The notes under the pieces are model-generated. The model was not told the DNA's origin. It saw only the letters and a program-made list of their open reading frames with translations, and did not search any database. This document shows, piece after piece, positions 12,801 to 23,070 of a stretch of DNA of 64,000 bases. The translations under genes were made by a program, and so were the position numbers. The stretch is taken from positions 1 through 64,000 of the forward strand of contig JADFUC010001647.1 in the NCBI GenBank assembly GCA_019722365.1, in the 5' to 3' direction. The stretch's first letter is position 1; each line of letters begins with the position of its first letter. This stretch comes from Lithospermum erythrorhizon (taxonomy: Eukaryota; Streptophyta; Magnoliopsida; Boraginales; Boraginaceae).

Positions 12801-13976
12801 CTTTCTTTAATTGCGGAGGGAGGAATCTTGAAGAGTTGGCTTCCTATTGATTCTCTTCTTCATCGTAAGGGTATCCAATTCGCCTCTAAATGTCAGTGTT
12901 GTCGCAGTATTGAAAGCCTCAATCACGTCTTCCTCAACAATCCGATTGCTATTCGGAGTTTAGAGGATACATTATCTTTGGGATTTTTAGATTCTGAGCC
13001 GAATCTTGGCTCGCCTCCGTGCTTGTTTTTAAGGCTTGAATTAACTGCGTTTCTAAACGGGGTCATATTCGTCGACTTCGTACTGTTTAATTCTTTGGTC
13101 GTTATGGGTTGCTCGTAATAAGGCTAAACATGGTGGCAGCGGTATTCACTTCCAGGATTGTCAGCGTATTAATCATTGCCTTGTTATCATTAATGCATTA
13201 CGGTATGATGCGGTAAAAGCCTTTGGAAGGGGACCTCGGGATGGTTGCCTTGTTCAAGTTCATCTGAGCCGTGCCGAGGAAGCGAAGAAATTGTGGTGGA
13301 TTAAACCTCCAAGCGTGGAGTATAAGCTGAATGGATGGTGCTTTTAAGAAGGATGCCCAGGGGCACTTGGGCGTCATTAGGGATCTTCGAGAGGTGTATT
13401 GTTGTTATGGTATTGATATTTTTTTTGCACTCTACCATAGCTTTAGATCTTTGACTTCTAATTTTATCATATTTTCAAGTGGTGTGTAAATCCATGAACT
13501 TCACGGATCTCGGTGGAAAGCGATTCCTTGCTCGCTTTCTCGGATCTTTGCATAGTCAGCTCATTGGCTTCGGCGCAATATAGTGTCCAGTTATCTCTTT
13601 GTGCGAGGTTAGCGGTCGGGCGGACCCGTGTTTGGCGTGAACAAAACCGGGCGGGCGATTGGGTGGCTAAAGGCTCCTTCGCGCGATCACTTCTCACCCA
13701 GCGGTCAGCTGGTGGATGACAAAACCCAGCTCTTTATGCGCTCCGAGTAGAAGGGTGTTCCTATGTTCGCGATTGACTGGGTATGTTGTTTCAAATTTTG
13801 TTTTCTTTGTGATTTGAAGGTCACCCAACTTGTGGGTGTTATTGTCCTTACATATCGTTGTATTTTCTCTTTGGATTGTTTATTTTTAGATACGATCTAA
13901 GGTTTTATTTTTCTTTCTTGGGTTTAACCAATGGCCGATGTATGGCCACTATTTTTAATTGTGGCCTAAAAAAAAA
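9900..13976 (+). mobile_element. L1-type LINE, 5'-truncated, endonuclease-RT-RNase H, with poly-A end
   Basis: Plus-strand homology runs in the order of plant L1 ORF2 through shifting frames. Endonuclease (about 9925-10450): LNQHNVHLKVVH, a GD-rich block and ADARRC, GVQISWTNE, and a decayed SDH region. Linker with NLALRVWRSGVFGNV. Reverse transcriptase (about 10994-11800): SAAGPDGFNGVFF, ISLIPKCDGAKTWSNFRPISL, LLKLDMTKAFDMLSW, and a damaged FADD near 11775. Thumb and connection (about 11820-12240): SGQVINRQKSS, LSFGGKITLIQSVLS. zf-RVT (about 12500-12960): LKSWLPIDSLLHRKGI, CQCC. C-terminal RNase H (about 13290-13720): KPPS...YKLNGW, then a late REQNRAGDWVAKGS block. A short 3' UTR ends in nine A (13968-13976). 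No ORF1 is seen, so the copy is 5'-truncated; every domain has stops or frameshifts. Confidence 0.85.
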
Positions 13977-14532
13977 TTATTGAGTTCTATTTTGTTATAT
14001 TATCTTTGTTACACATTGGGTGTTGTATTGTTTTAAAGAGGCAGGTGTGCAAAACATTAAGTTGTTAATGTATTGCTAGACTTGGCGTCGATTCCCGTGT
14101 CGGTCCGTGTCGGAGTATGCGATAAGTGTACCATAGTGCTCGGTTTAAGCGTCGGTCTTTAAAAAGAAAAATGCATCTTTTTAATGAATTCGTAAGTAAT
14201 ATAATAAGTAGGACAAAGGCTGGTGCCTATGACTATTTTGATGGGCACTTCCCACGACCACTATATACTTACTTTGATCATTCATACCCGTTACATATTC
14301 AATTTCGGTCAATCGGCTTTAATTCAAGTCGAGTTGACCGTTAGTTGGCTTGTTATGTGATATTTGAGGCCAAAGCGACTTTTAAAAAATTAAAAGCCCG
14401 TGCGAGGGGTCAAATAATAGTGCCTTGAAAGTGAAAGCGCCCTTTTTTAATTTACAAACATTTGATACGAATACCCTTTATGTTTATTCCCCCGGTTCGG
14501 GATCGATATACAGCGAAATAGTGTTTTTAAGC

Positions 14533-14609
14533 GGTAAAATGACTATTTCCATGAAACATAATTTACGTAGCTATCGCTGAATAGGGGGTAAAATAGTCAT
14601 TTCACCCCT
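14533..14609. repeat. Short inverted repeat, 16-bp arms
   Basis: GGTAAAATGACTATTT at about 14535 is answered by AAATAGTCATTTCACC at about 14594, one mismatch, with a loop of roughly 40 bases. It could be a tiny MITE or its remnant. Confidence 0.5.
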
Positions 14610-15057
14610 GACGATTCTTGTTTTTGGTGTGTATACTTGACTCCAACAATTCAATACTAAGGCCAGAGCGGTTGGTTTTGGTGGGGGTGGGGTGAGGTAA
14701 AATTTAGAATGATGTATTTTTTAATTGAATTAATTAAAATTAATTATTATAAATTGATCAATTAAGTCATGTTAGTTATTTTAAAAATGATCTATAAAGT
14801 GTAATATATATAATTTTTCTATTTTGTCCTTAGGTTTAACTATTAAAATAGAGTTCAGGTGTTAATTTTTTTTTCAAAATATTAGGTGTCAAAATACATG
14901 CCAGTCTTTTATTGAAATATTTTTTTTGGATTCAGTGCATGTGAAATTTAGGCAAAAGAATTTGCTTGAGATCTTCTACGCTTTTAAACAGTATTTTTAA
15001 GTCCTAAAATTACTAATTTATCTACGAAAATCCTCCACTCCCCTCCATTTTTTAATT

Positions 15058-15232
15058 ATAGTGTTTTAGGAAGTTGAAATTTGGGATAAAATAGATCATT
15101 TCAACCTTTTTCTTTGTTTCGATTGTGTATAGGTGTGGCTCAAAAGAGTAGCTCAATAATTTACAACCTTTATACACACGAATAGTAAAAATTAATAATT
15201 GTTTACCTCAAATTTCAACTTCCCCTAAACTA
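15058..15232. mobile_element. MITE-like inverted-repeat element, about 175 bp
   Basis: The left arm AGTGTTTTAGGAAGTTGAAA... (about 15060-15085) pairs with the right arm ...TTTCAACTTCCCCTAAAC (about 15206-15230); the arms are about 22-25 bp with a few mismatches. The interior is AT-rich and non-coding. Size and structure fit a non-autonomous DNA transposon; no target-site duplication was identified. Confidence 0.5.
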
Positions 15233-17901
15233 CGATGATCCCGACGATGAAGTATAATATGCGTCAGATCGGATAGCGGTTGAGCATAATATTGAAGAAT
15301 TTTTTTTAATCAGTATCGGCGAGCAATTTATATTTTGAAAGTGTAAAATGCTGCAGAGCTAGTCAGAGTTATTAAGGTATCGAGAAAATGCATAATCTAG
15401 TCGGATAATTTACCGGTCGTCTTTGGATTACGAGTTTCAATCAGGCTTGATTTCACTTTTACTTTGATATTGGTTTTATCTATTAAACTAATATGAAACT
15501 TGGCTTAAGTAACTACAGTACTACACTTATATTTTAATCAATGTCCGTGAGTGTAAAAAGAAAGGTGTAGTAGCATCTTTTGGTTTGATATACGAGTATG
15601 CGGCCTATTTTAGAGATTAATCCATGGAGAAAGGTATGGTTCATATGAAATAATTTCTACAATTCTATGTCACTATAATGTTCAAGAAAAATGGGACCTC
15701 ATGAAGCCAATGGATTAGGAGTAGTAGTCATTTGAGCATAATTAACGTATGCCAGCTATTTTAAAGAAGAACTTTAGCCTAAAGGAGTCGGATACGAATG
15801 ATATCACGGCACTACTGGCATTGTGATACTTGTGAAATTTGTTCAATTGGCTTTAAAAATGTAGTCTGTGTATAAAATGTAAAATGTATCCACAAAAACT
15901 TTATCATGTACATTCAGTCATTCATGATCATAGTCTATTACATTAGGTTGCCAGTTTTCACATAATCGTAAGGCTATAACAGATGATAAAATACAAAAGT
16001 TGAGCACATTAAAAGTGAGTAACCAACAATAATTGTTTAAGTGGCCTTTGTTAATGTTGCTTGACGAATAACTTATCCCATCTACTTTTCATAACATTAT
16101 CCACAATGTTCTACAAAGCACTCCCAAGTCCCAGCAAGATTAGAAACAGTCGTTTTCAAATGAGTGAGAGCTTCTGCAATGCTGGACATGGATTTGGGAA
16201 ATTGAGTAAAGGCACCAATTTTTTCCGATCGAGTTAAATGCTTCAGCCAATCCGATTACCAACGCTTGTGGTACTAGCCACAGACCAGACATACCACAGC
16301 ACTGGTACCATCTTTGAGACCACGCCTCTGTTGTAGCCGCCGCCTTCTGCTTTCTATAATTGCATAGGTCGCCGACTGCGATGAGTACTGAGTACTAGTC
16401 CGATGCCCATCCGGAGGAGGTGGAGTAAGACCCTGCTGATGACTGGTGTATTTTCTAAGCAGAGGAACCAACACACAATTATAGAAAACAATCCAAAGAG
16501 TTAGGCTAACGACCAAAAATACCCCGAATGAACCTGCTGGAATTTCTACATTTAAAAAGATATAATACATCCATTGTTTGAGCTTGGAGGATGGTAAATA
16601 GAAATGCCGCGTTTAAGCTGAGACTTCATCATTCCATGAGGCCATTGGAAGGCTCAAAGAAGAAACTTGAGAGTGATTACCAGTTCCACATTACTGAGAC
16701 TCCGCAGTTTGAGCCGGATCCATCAGGGTTTGCATCACTGTCTGGGTCTTCAATAATAATACAAACATTATTTAAAAACCTAACACATTAAATAAGATAA
16801 TATGAAATGTAAATATAATACTAACTGCTACGATGTAGGGAGATAAAAAACTTTATTTATTAGTTTGCCTCAGTTCTAACTATTGAATAGACTTGTGTAT
16901 GTATGTCAAATTAATTATGAGGTCTATGTTATCAACTATAGATGAAAACTCTGTACCTCCAGTCATTGCTGGGCGCAAGCAGCGACGACTTGTCCTTGTA
17001 GTAGTAACTGGGGTCAGAGTTGATAAGCTTATGACAAACATTTCTTTTTTGAAATGCAGCTACAAGAACTTGAAAGAATCCAGCAAACAAGCTTTCTCTC
17101 ACTTTCACTTTAACATAAAGTGATGAACCAAGCAAGAAGATTAGAACCGAAATACTCATCAGAATAAATGGAACTGCAAAGCCAATTTTCCACCCATAAC
17201 GGTCCTGAATGTAGACTATTACTGTCACTGCAACTATATTTGAGAACATGGCAGATGCATAGTACCAATTGAAAATAGAGGCATCAAGCCATCCTCTCTT
17301 TATTAGCAGAAGTAAAACATTGGCTACTGATCTGCCCCGAAAGCAATAGAACAAGGCCCTAACACAGCAACCTGCTCCATTGAAATTAACCCGAAAAAGA
17401 AAGAAACAATACGGCAAGTTGAGCCGCTGCAGAGTTGCAACTATTAGAAGACTGATCGCAAAATGAGGGCTTCAATTGAGAGGAAATGCCGCAGTTGGCA
17501 ATGAAGGATCTCATGCCCTGTGAATAAGAGTATTATACCATTATTATAACTCCTAGTTTGAATTCTTTAGACAACTTAACATATAGCTGAAACAATAAAC
17601 TTATTTATGAGTTTAAACTGTTGATTATGTAGCGGTGAAGTTGACCATTTCTACTCTTATTGACCAAAATGATCACTTATATACTATCTAGCCTCACCAA
17701 ATGTAAGAAATGGAATTCAAGCAGCAAGCCGAAACTTACATCAAAACTAGGAGAAACATCCATCAATAGACAAATTGTGAATTACATTGTAAAGAGATTA
17801 CAGATATAAGGTACATTCAGCATCGCATAGGCTTTCATTCCCTTAACTATACCCTTTCAGTTAGCTACATAAACCACTATACCAATTCCCACCTCAAGCT
17901 G

Positions 17902-17911
17902 AGTTACTAAA
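17902..17911 (+). repeat. Target-site duplication of the intronic LINE, 3' side
   Basis: AGTTACTAAA directly beside the poly-T tract; identical to 20866-20875. Ten bases is in the usual L1 range. Confidence 0.85.
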
Positions 17912-20865
17912 CTTTTTTTTTTTTGAGAGGCATATACCCGTAGTACAGCCATGAAAACTATACAAAATTTCAGGAGAAATCATTCAACACAAATAAGCCA
18001 ATTTACTTATTTCTAGAGCACTCTCCATGTATGTACTCTTGAATGAATGAGTATTAACTTACAGCTATGAACAATATCACCTACTTCCCTATACACACCT
18101 TCAAGATTTTTGTGAGACTCACTCTCATATATCTCATATACTACCGCATTTAGAGCATAACTTTCTAGGCCTTGAATGATTTTCCTTTGTATCTCTCACA
18201 AGCTATCCCAATTCTTCATCCCCACTTTAGATCATAAAAATCCTTAACCATAATTAGCATCTTCCTCCAAATTCCACCAGAGGATGGACATCTAAAGAAG
18301 AATCAATGGACTCACCCTCCCCCCACCCAACACACAGGCTATCCACTTCAATTCCCCATTTAATCCCAACCTATCCTCGTCGGTAACTTTCTGCTACAAA
18401 AAACCCAACAAATAAAACTATGTCTGGGAATATTTCCATTGGAACCTAGACATTAGCCCATTCTTTCCTTGATGTGCTCTGTTTGCATCATATTGTAAAT
18501 GGTTGATGTTTTTCACTTCTCCTACAGCCCCCTCAAATACTACCTTATCCTTACCATTTGTAGGCAGACAATTCTTGTATTATTGCTGCAGTTCCCTTAG
18601 TTCCTTCCTCTTGGCCATCTTCCTGCCTTGACAACCTCTGCTATAGTTTGATCACCAGCTATCCACAGAGACTCTCCTTCCCTACTACGAAATGACACAC
18701 TAAGAACCCCGTTCTATGCCTTGAATCATGCCCTTAAGTTTGGAAAAGCCAGTAAGCTGTAATATGATAATGGCGGGCGGCGGCCAGGCGCCTTAGTGAC
18801 CTCCGTGGCGGCAGAGAATTGGTGGCGGCCGCCATGGCGCCGCCGCAACATATTAAATTTTTTTTTTTTTCCCAAAACAAAATCAGATTTAAAACAAATT
18901 AGTATAAAAAGAATAAAATCTGATTTAAACCCTAAGACCATTTTCCCCAAAAGCTTACCGCCATCCTAACTTAAGTTTTTATGTAGTGCCTTATCCCTGT
19001 TTGTGCCTTATCAACATTGCCTCCAAAGCCAGCTATCAATACTCCTGCATTCAAAACCCCAAAATTATTTCCTTTTTTAACCTGTATGTACAATTCATTT
19101 GACCGCAAGACTCATACTGTGACAATGTCCCAAATGTGAGCCATACACGCATTATTACAGCTTTGAAAACATTTAATTCCCAAGCCTCCTTCAGCCCCTT
19201 TTCTTTAATATTTTTCCTACTTGATTTTTGCTTAAATATTTTCCATGAGATCCACCGTTCAGAGGAAGCTTCTTACCCCATATCTCAATCTTCTCAACAA
19301 CAGTTATTTGGCAGATAAGCATTTTGGGACCAATAGTTTGCTTTCCAAAGACTACTGTGTGTTAATCAAAACAACCTCCCTGCAAACTAAGGTGATTTAG
19401 CCACCACAGGCTTCCAACTTTGCTTTACATGCCTCCAAGAGAGGCTTGCAATCACTAACTCCAATCTGCTTTGTTGTAAGAGGCATGCCCAAGTATCTTA
19501 CAGGCAGAGATCCCAAAGGAATGCCTAAAATTTGACTTAACTTCCAGCTTTCTGGCCCATCCACACCACCAATAAAGATGGTACTTTTATCTAGATTTGG
19601 TTTGAGGCCAGACATTTCTCCAAATGAATTCAGAACTCTCGTTACCATCCCCACTGACTCTCATCAGCACCACAAACCACAAACACTATCATCCATAAAG
19701 CAAATATTAGTAATACCAAGCTCATGACAAACAAAAATTGATATTTTAATCCAGATTTTGCAGCTTCAATTTAAACAACGCATTAAAGACATGCAATAAC
19801 AGTGATAAACAAATAGGGGAAATAGGATCCCCTTGCCTGAGACTCTTAAAGGCTCTTATGAAAAAACCATGGGCAGAGTCATTTTAGACAAATTGAAAAC
19901 CAAGCAGTGGATACAAGACTTAATCCAACCAATAAAACTTGCAGGAGAAAGTTGTAAGATTCCAAAAATAGGCCAAAGAAAACTCCATTTTACTGAATCA
20001 AACGCATTCGCTGATATCAATTTTAATAGCACATCAAAGGTACTGACTTATGATTATAACTACTTACAAGCTCTTGCATAGAAGAATACCATCAATCTTT
20101 CTTACCCTTGAACAGTCTGTTGATTCCCAATCAAGCCATATAGTAGTGCAACCTGGTCGCTACAAAGTCCTTCATGGTCTGTGGGCAGTAACCTTTGGAA
20201 TAAGCACCAGATTTGTACTGTTTATAGCCTTGGGCATTTCACAAGTAGCCAAAAAAGTTTTATCCTATGTTGTTTAAGAGGGCAGTTAACACCCCTCACA
20301 TTTCCAAATTTTCCTATCACTGATTATTTATGTAGGTGTCTCCTCCCTTCCTTTCATCCCTACCTCTATTGGGGCCCAGTAGACACCAATTTATTCCAGT
20401 TTCCTTTGCCAACAGCACTCACTAACTTGCCCCATATTCTTTGGAATTACAGCCACCTCGGCCTTAACCTGTGCATCCCTCTAGAGGAGGTTCAACCCTT
20501 ACAACACTACTTTCACCTACTGAGAGGGCTACCAGGGCACAGGTAAAACCCTCAACCCCTAGCATCGCCTCCTGATCAGTACTACTTCCCTGAATAGGAG
20601 GTTCAACCAATAGTTCTTCCCCTACTGGGCCTTCTAGGGTTCAGGACCTCACCCCCATTGGCAGCAGTAACAAGGACAACCTCTATATCTCCCCATCCCA
20701 TCCTCCAACCCAAGACATCAAATGAGTTCCCTACCTTCACTTGATTGTCCTGCTGGGAAAGTTTAACACATGGCCCTCCATTGCCGTCTGTCTCTTCCAT
20801 ATTAAATTATAAACTCTTTAATTCATAAGCAGTGGAGCTTTTTTTCTATATCAAATAGCCCAAAA
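17912..20865 (-). mobile_element. L1-type LINE inserted in intron 2 of the NPF-like gene
   Basis: A 2954-bp insertion flanked by AGTTACTAAA on both sides (17902-17911 and 20866-20875) and ending in a 12-base poly-T on the plus strand (17913-17924), that is, a poly-A tail on its own strand. It lies in the same orientation as the host gene. Minus-strand reading: ORF1-like tail (about 20603-20800); RT (about 20290-19390) with TNLVLIPKV, NAFDSVKWSFL, SLRQGDPISPI, a FMDD in place of FADD, SGLKPNLDKSTIF and LPVRYLGMPL; then a zf-RVT remnant (about 18420-18150). Only about 300 bp separate the ORF1-like part from RT, so the endonuclease domain is largely missing. Stops and frameshifts make it inactive. 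Confidence 0.9.
18772..18848. other. GC-rich tract inside the intronic LINE
   Basis: About 77 bases of GCC/GGC-rich sequence including the palindrome GGCGGCCGCC and GGCGCC sites, inside an otherwise AT-rich element between its RT and zf-RVT remnants. Normal LINE sequence is not expected here, so it may be a small later insertion or a local expansion. Confidence 0.5.
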
Positions 20866-20875
20866 AGTTACTAAA
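20866..20875 (+). repeat. Target-site duplication of the intronic LINE, 5' side
   Basis: AGTTACTAAA, identical to 17902-17911, lying about 40 bases inside intron 2 from the exon 2 donor. Confidence 0.85.
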
Positions 20876-21505
20876 TCAGTTGACTAATGCAGAATTGAGG
20901 GCCGAGAAACTAACCAAAAGGCTTGAAATGGAGCCCAAAGAAATGACAGAAAACCAGCAAGTAAAATTGGCAGAAACAGCTCCAAAAATGGACAAAAAAT
21001 TTGAAAGTGCTAACCACAAGTAGATTATACTCGAGCCAGTGGCAGCATCAAGATGATGATCATTCATCAAATAGATTATCATGTTTGGAGTCGGCACAAA
21101 ACTTGCCACTTGCTCAAGATTCATTCACTGCAATAACACAATATTCTTAATGTAATCAGCACCCCTAAAAATGGTCAATGTAATATGATCATAAAAAGCA
21201 TCAATACAATTTAAGCTAATAAAACATTGCAAAATTCAATCTACCCTCTTTGGCCTCCGTGCCTGTTTCTACTTGCATATAATGTGCGTTACATTATATC
21301 TACCATAATATTTACAATATTTATTACTACAAACTTTTTTATAGGTAAAAAATCTCCCGTATATATAACTGACAACCTTCATCATGCAGAAAATAAATTC
21401 ATGAAATTATATGTTACCTATGATGAAAGGCATGGTTCTGAAGCCACCTTTTCTTGAAGGTGGAGACTTCTCAAGTAAGCATTCTTCTTCAGGCTTAGAA
21501 TCCAT

Positions 21506-22449
21506 ATTGCTCCCTGTGTGAGTGAGTTTCAATTTGCCAAATATTTTTTGATGAAGCAATTTTTTTCAAGCTTAAAATCCAATGTAGTAAACTCCAATAT
21601 TCATTGAACAGAAAACAACGTATGCTATTTTTATGGAGTACTAAACTAACATTTCTTGACGGTTGGAGATCTTTTTCATTATAAAATTTAAGGGGCTTTA
21701 TTTTTTGCACAGCTCAAAATTGTTTCTCTACCATAAATCATTGAAGGGACTATTATACCTTTCATATAAATAGTTAACATGAAGACAAGTTGACTCACTT
21801 TTCTATTATTTTTTTTCTCTATCAATTCTCTCTACACAAACTCCAAAAAATATCTTCTAATCACAAACTTCAAAAAATATCTTTTGTTGGTTACTTTTTT
21901 TCAAAACAATCAAGGATAATGACGAGGCTTTACATAACGAGTATAGAGGACCAACAGTTAAAGACCCGAACAATAATTTTAATAATTCGGTAACTAATTT
22001 TAATTGTTTATTAATTTTGATTGATTAAGCTACAACAAAAATTTTTTTGTATACAATTATAATGTACTTTAATTAATAATAGCAAACATTAGTGTTAAAG
22101 TATATGGGTTTTTGAATAATCGATGTTTATCATAATTTTTGAGTAATATTTTGTAATTTTGATTTAGAATTTACTGTGGAAAAAATGCAAGTTCCACATA
22201 TTTGTGATATGCACGGCTGTTAGGTAGGCATATGAAACATATGCCGGATTTTGTTCCCGGCATATAGACATAGCCGCTACAATAGATAATTCACCATCCC
22301 CAAAGGCATGCGCATGTTTGAGTATTGTACATCACCCGTATATGTATGTAATATGTTTGATTATTATTACCCAACATTACATTATGTATGTAGGATGAGA
22401 ATTTCAACGAAAATTTAGGAGACTAATGGCATCATTTCATGACAAATGA
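21506..22449. other. AT-rich region upstream of the NPF-like gene
   Basis: No coding signal. It must hold the NPF-like promoter (minus strand); CTATTTATATG on that strand near 21760-21770 is a weak TATA-like candidate. A perfect hairpin lies at 22226-22244. Confidence 0.4.
22226..22244. repeat. Perfect 8-bp hairpin GGCATATG-AAA-CATATGCC
   Basis: The stem GGCATATG pairs with CATATGCC across a 3-base loop; a further CGGCATAT follows about 15 bases later. Too short to classify. Confidence 0.6.
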
Positions 22450-23070
22450 AACATTCGACTTTAAAAGATAAGGTTGTAGGTAGGCAAGAAGAAGTCGGAG
22501 GATAATATGTTTTTTGGTTATCGAATTCAACCGCGTCTACTCATGTCGTGTCGAGGGTGTCGAGATTCGGTGTGAGAGGTCGAGATATTGAGGCGGATCA
22601 CAGGTTGGGCTCTCTAGGAGGATGGTATAGAATCTTAGTGCTTGAGATCATTTACATGTGGAGAGTAATCACAATCGTTGTGGGGATATATGTTGAGGGT
22701 CGTTCTAAATATTGGACAAAGACACACGGGAATTGATTGAGAGAGATTAATAAAAAGTATGACACTGATTAAGTTTAATTGATATGGATAAAGTTGATGC
22801 AACTATCACATAAATTTATAATTTTCAAGCGGCTTAATTAAAATGAAGGCGGTGATGTGAAACGACTCATTAAAAGATATTGGCATTTGGAAAACAAGCC
22901 TTGATATTGGTTTTACCGTATTGAAACAAGGAGATAAATTTATTTGAAGATATCATTTTTTTCATCACTTGTCCATCGAATGTTTGAATTCTTTCCTTGA
23001 GTGCTTGTTATGGACTAACATATAATACTAAGAATACAGAAACTTTATAAGAGATTGTGGGGTTCACGAG
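22450..23070 (+). pseudogene. MULE transposase, 5' part (split by the chromovirus)
   Basis: Plus-strand fragment before the Ty3 insertion. The confident part is about 22940-23070: LNSFLECLL followed, across a frameshift, by a MD.TYNTK-type block, which is the D1 catalytic region of Mutator-like transposases, and CTTTATAAGAGATTGTGGGG, which corresponds to the LYEIVGVTST block that follows D1 in the family. The sequence resumes at 37551 with TSTWKTFIVAL, exactly where the family sequence continues. Further upstream (about 22450-22940) a Cys/His-type N-terminal region is expected and only vaguely visible. The start codon cannot be placed. Confidence 0.7.
23066..23070 (+). repeat. Target-site duplication ACGAG, left copy
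   Basis: ACGAG abuts the TGCTGACC end of the 3' LTR (element inverted). It repeats at 37551-37555, and taking one copy away restores the MULE reading GVTST-WKTF. Confidence 0.8.

Larger units (their letters stand above)
13977..15917. other. AT-rich intergenic stretch with two small inverted repeats
   Basis: No gene recognised. The 72-codon frame at 14126-14344 shows no domain. The inverted repeats near 14533 and 15060 are listed separately. The end next to 15917 probably includes the 3' UTR of the NPF-like gene. Confidence 0.5.
15918..21505 (-). pseudogene. NPF1-like (NRT1/PTR family) membrane transporter, frameshifted
   Basis: Proton-coupled transporters of this family move nitrate, peptides or hormones across membranes with 12 helices. 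Four exons are readable: 21505-21418 (ATG, then KGGFRTMPFI), 21127-20915 (EQVASF...PNMIIYLMNDHHLDA, SVISLGSISSLL), 17517-16957 (QLKPSFC, QLAVLFLSF, FNWYYASAMF, VIVYIQDRYGWKIGF, QVLVAAF) and 16779-15918 (FLNN...EDPDSDANPDGS, ILQAQTMD, EIPAGSFGVF, VPQALVIGLAEAF, GHLNNY.WLLTF, stop). All donors are GT and acceptors AG at the usual NPF positions, and the exons total about 1.72 kb (about 570 codons, normal for NPF). At least one frameshift hits each of exons 2, 3 and 4. The TM1 motif, normally ExxE(R/K), ends in EQ. The wording resembles subfamily NPF1 most. Intron 2 holds a LINE. It could be a true pseudogene or a gene damaged by base-level assembly errors. Confidence 0.88.

Noticed and set aside
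19833..20546. Plus-strand frames in intron 2
   Set aside because: They are antisense shadows of the minus-strand LINE reverse transcriptase.
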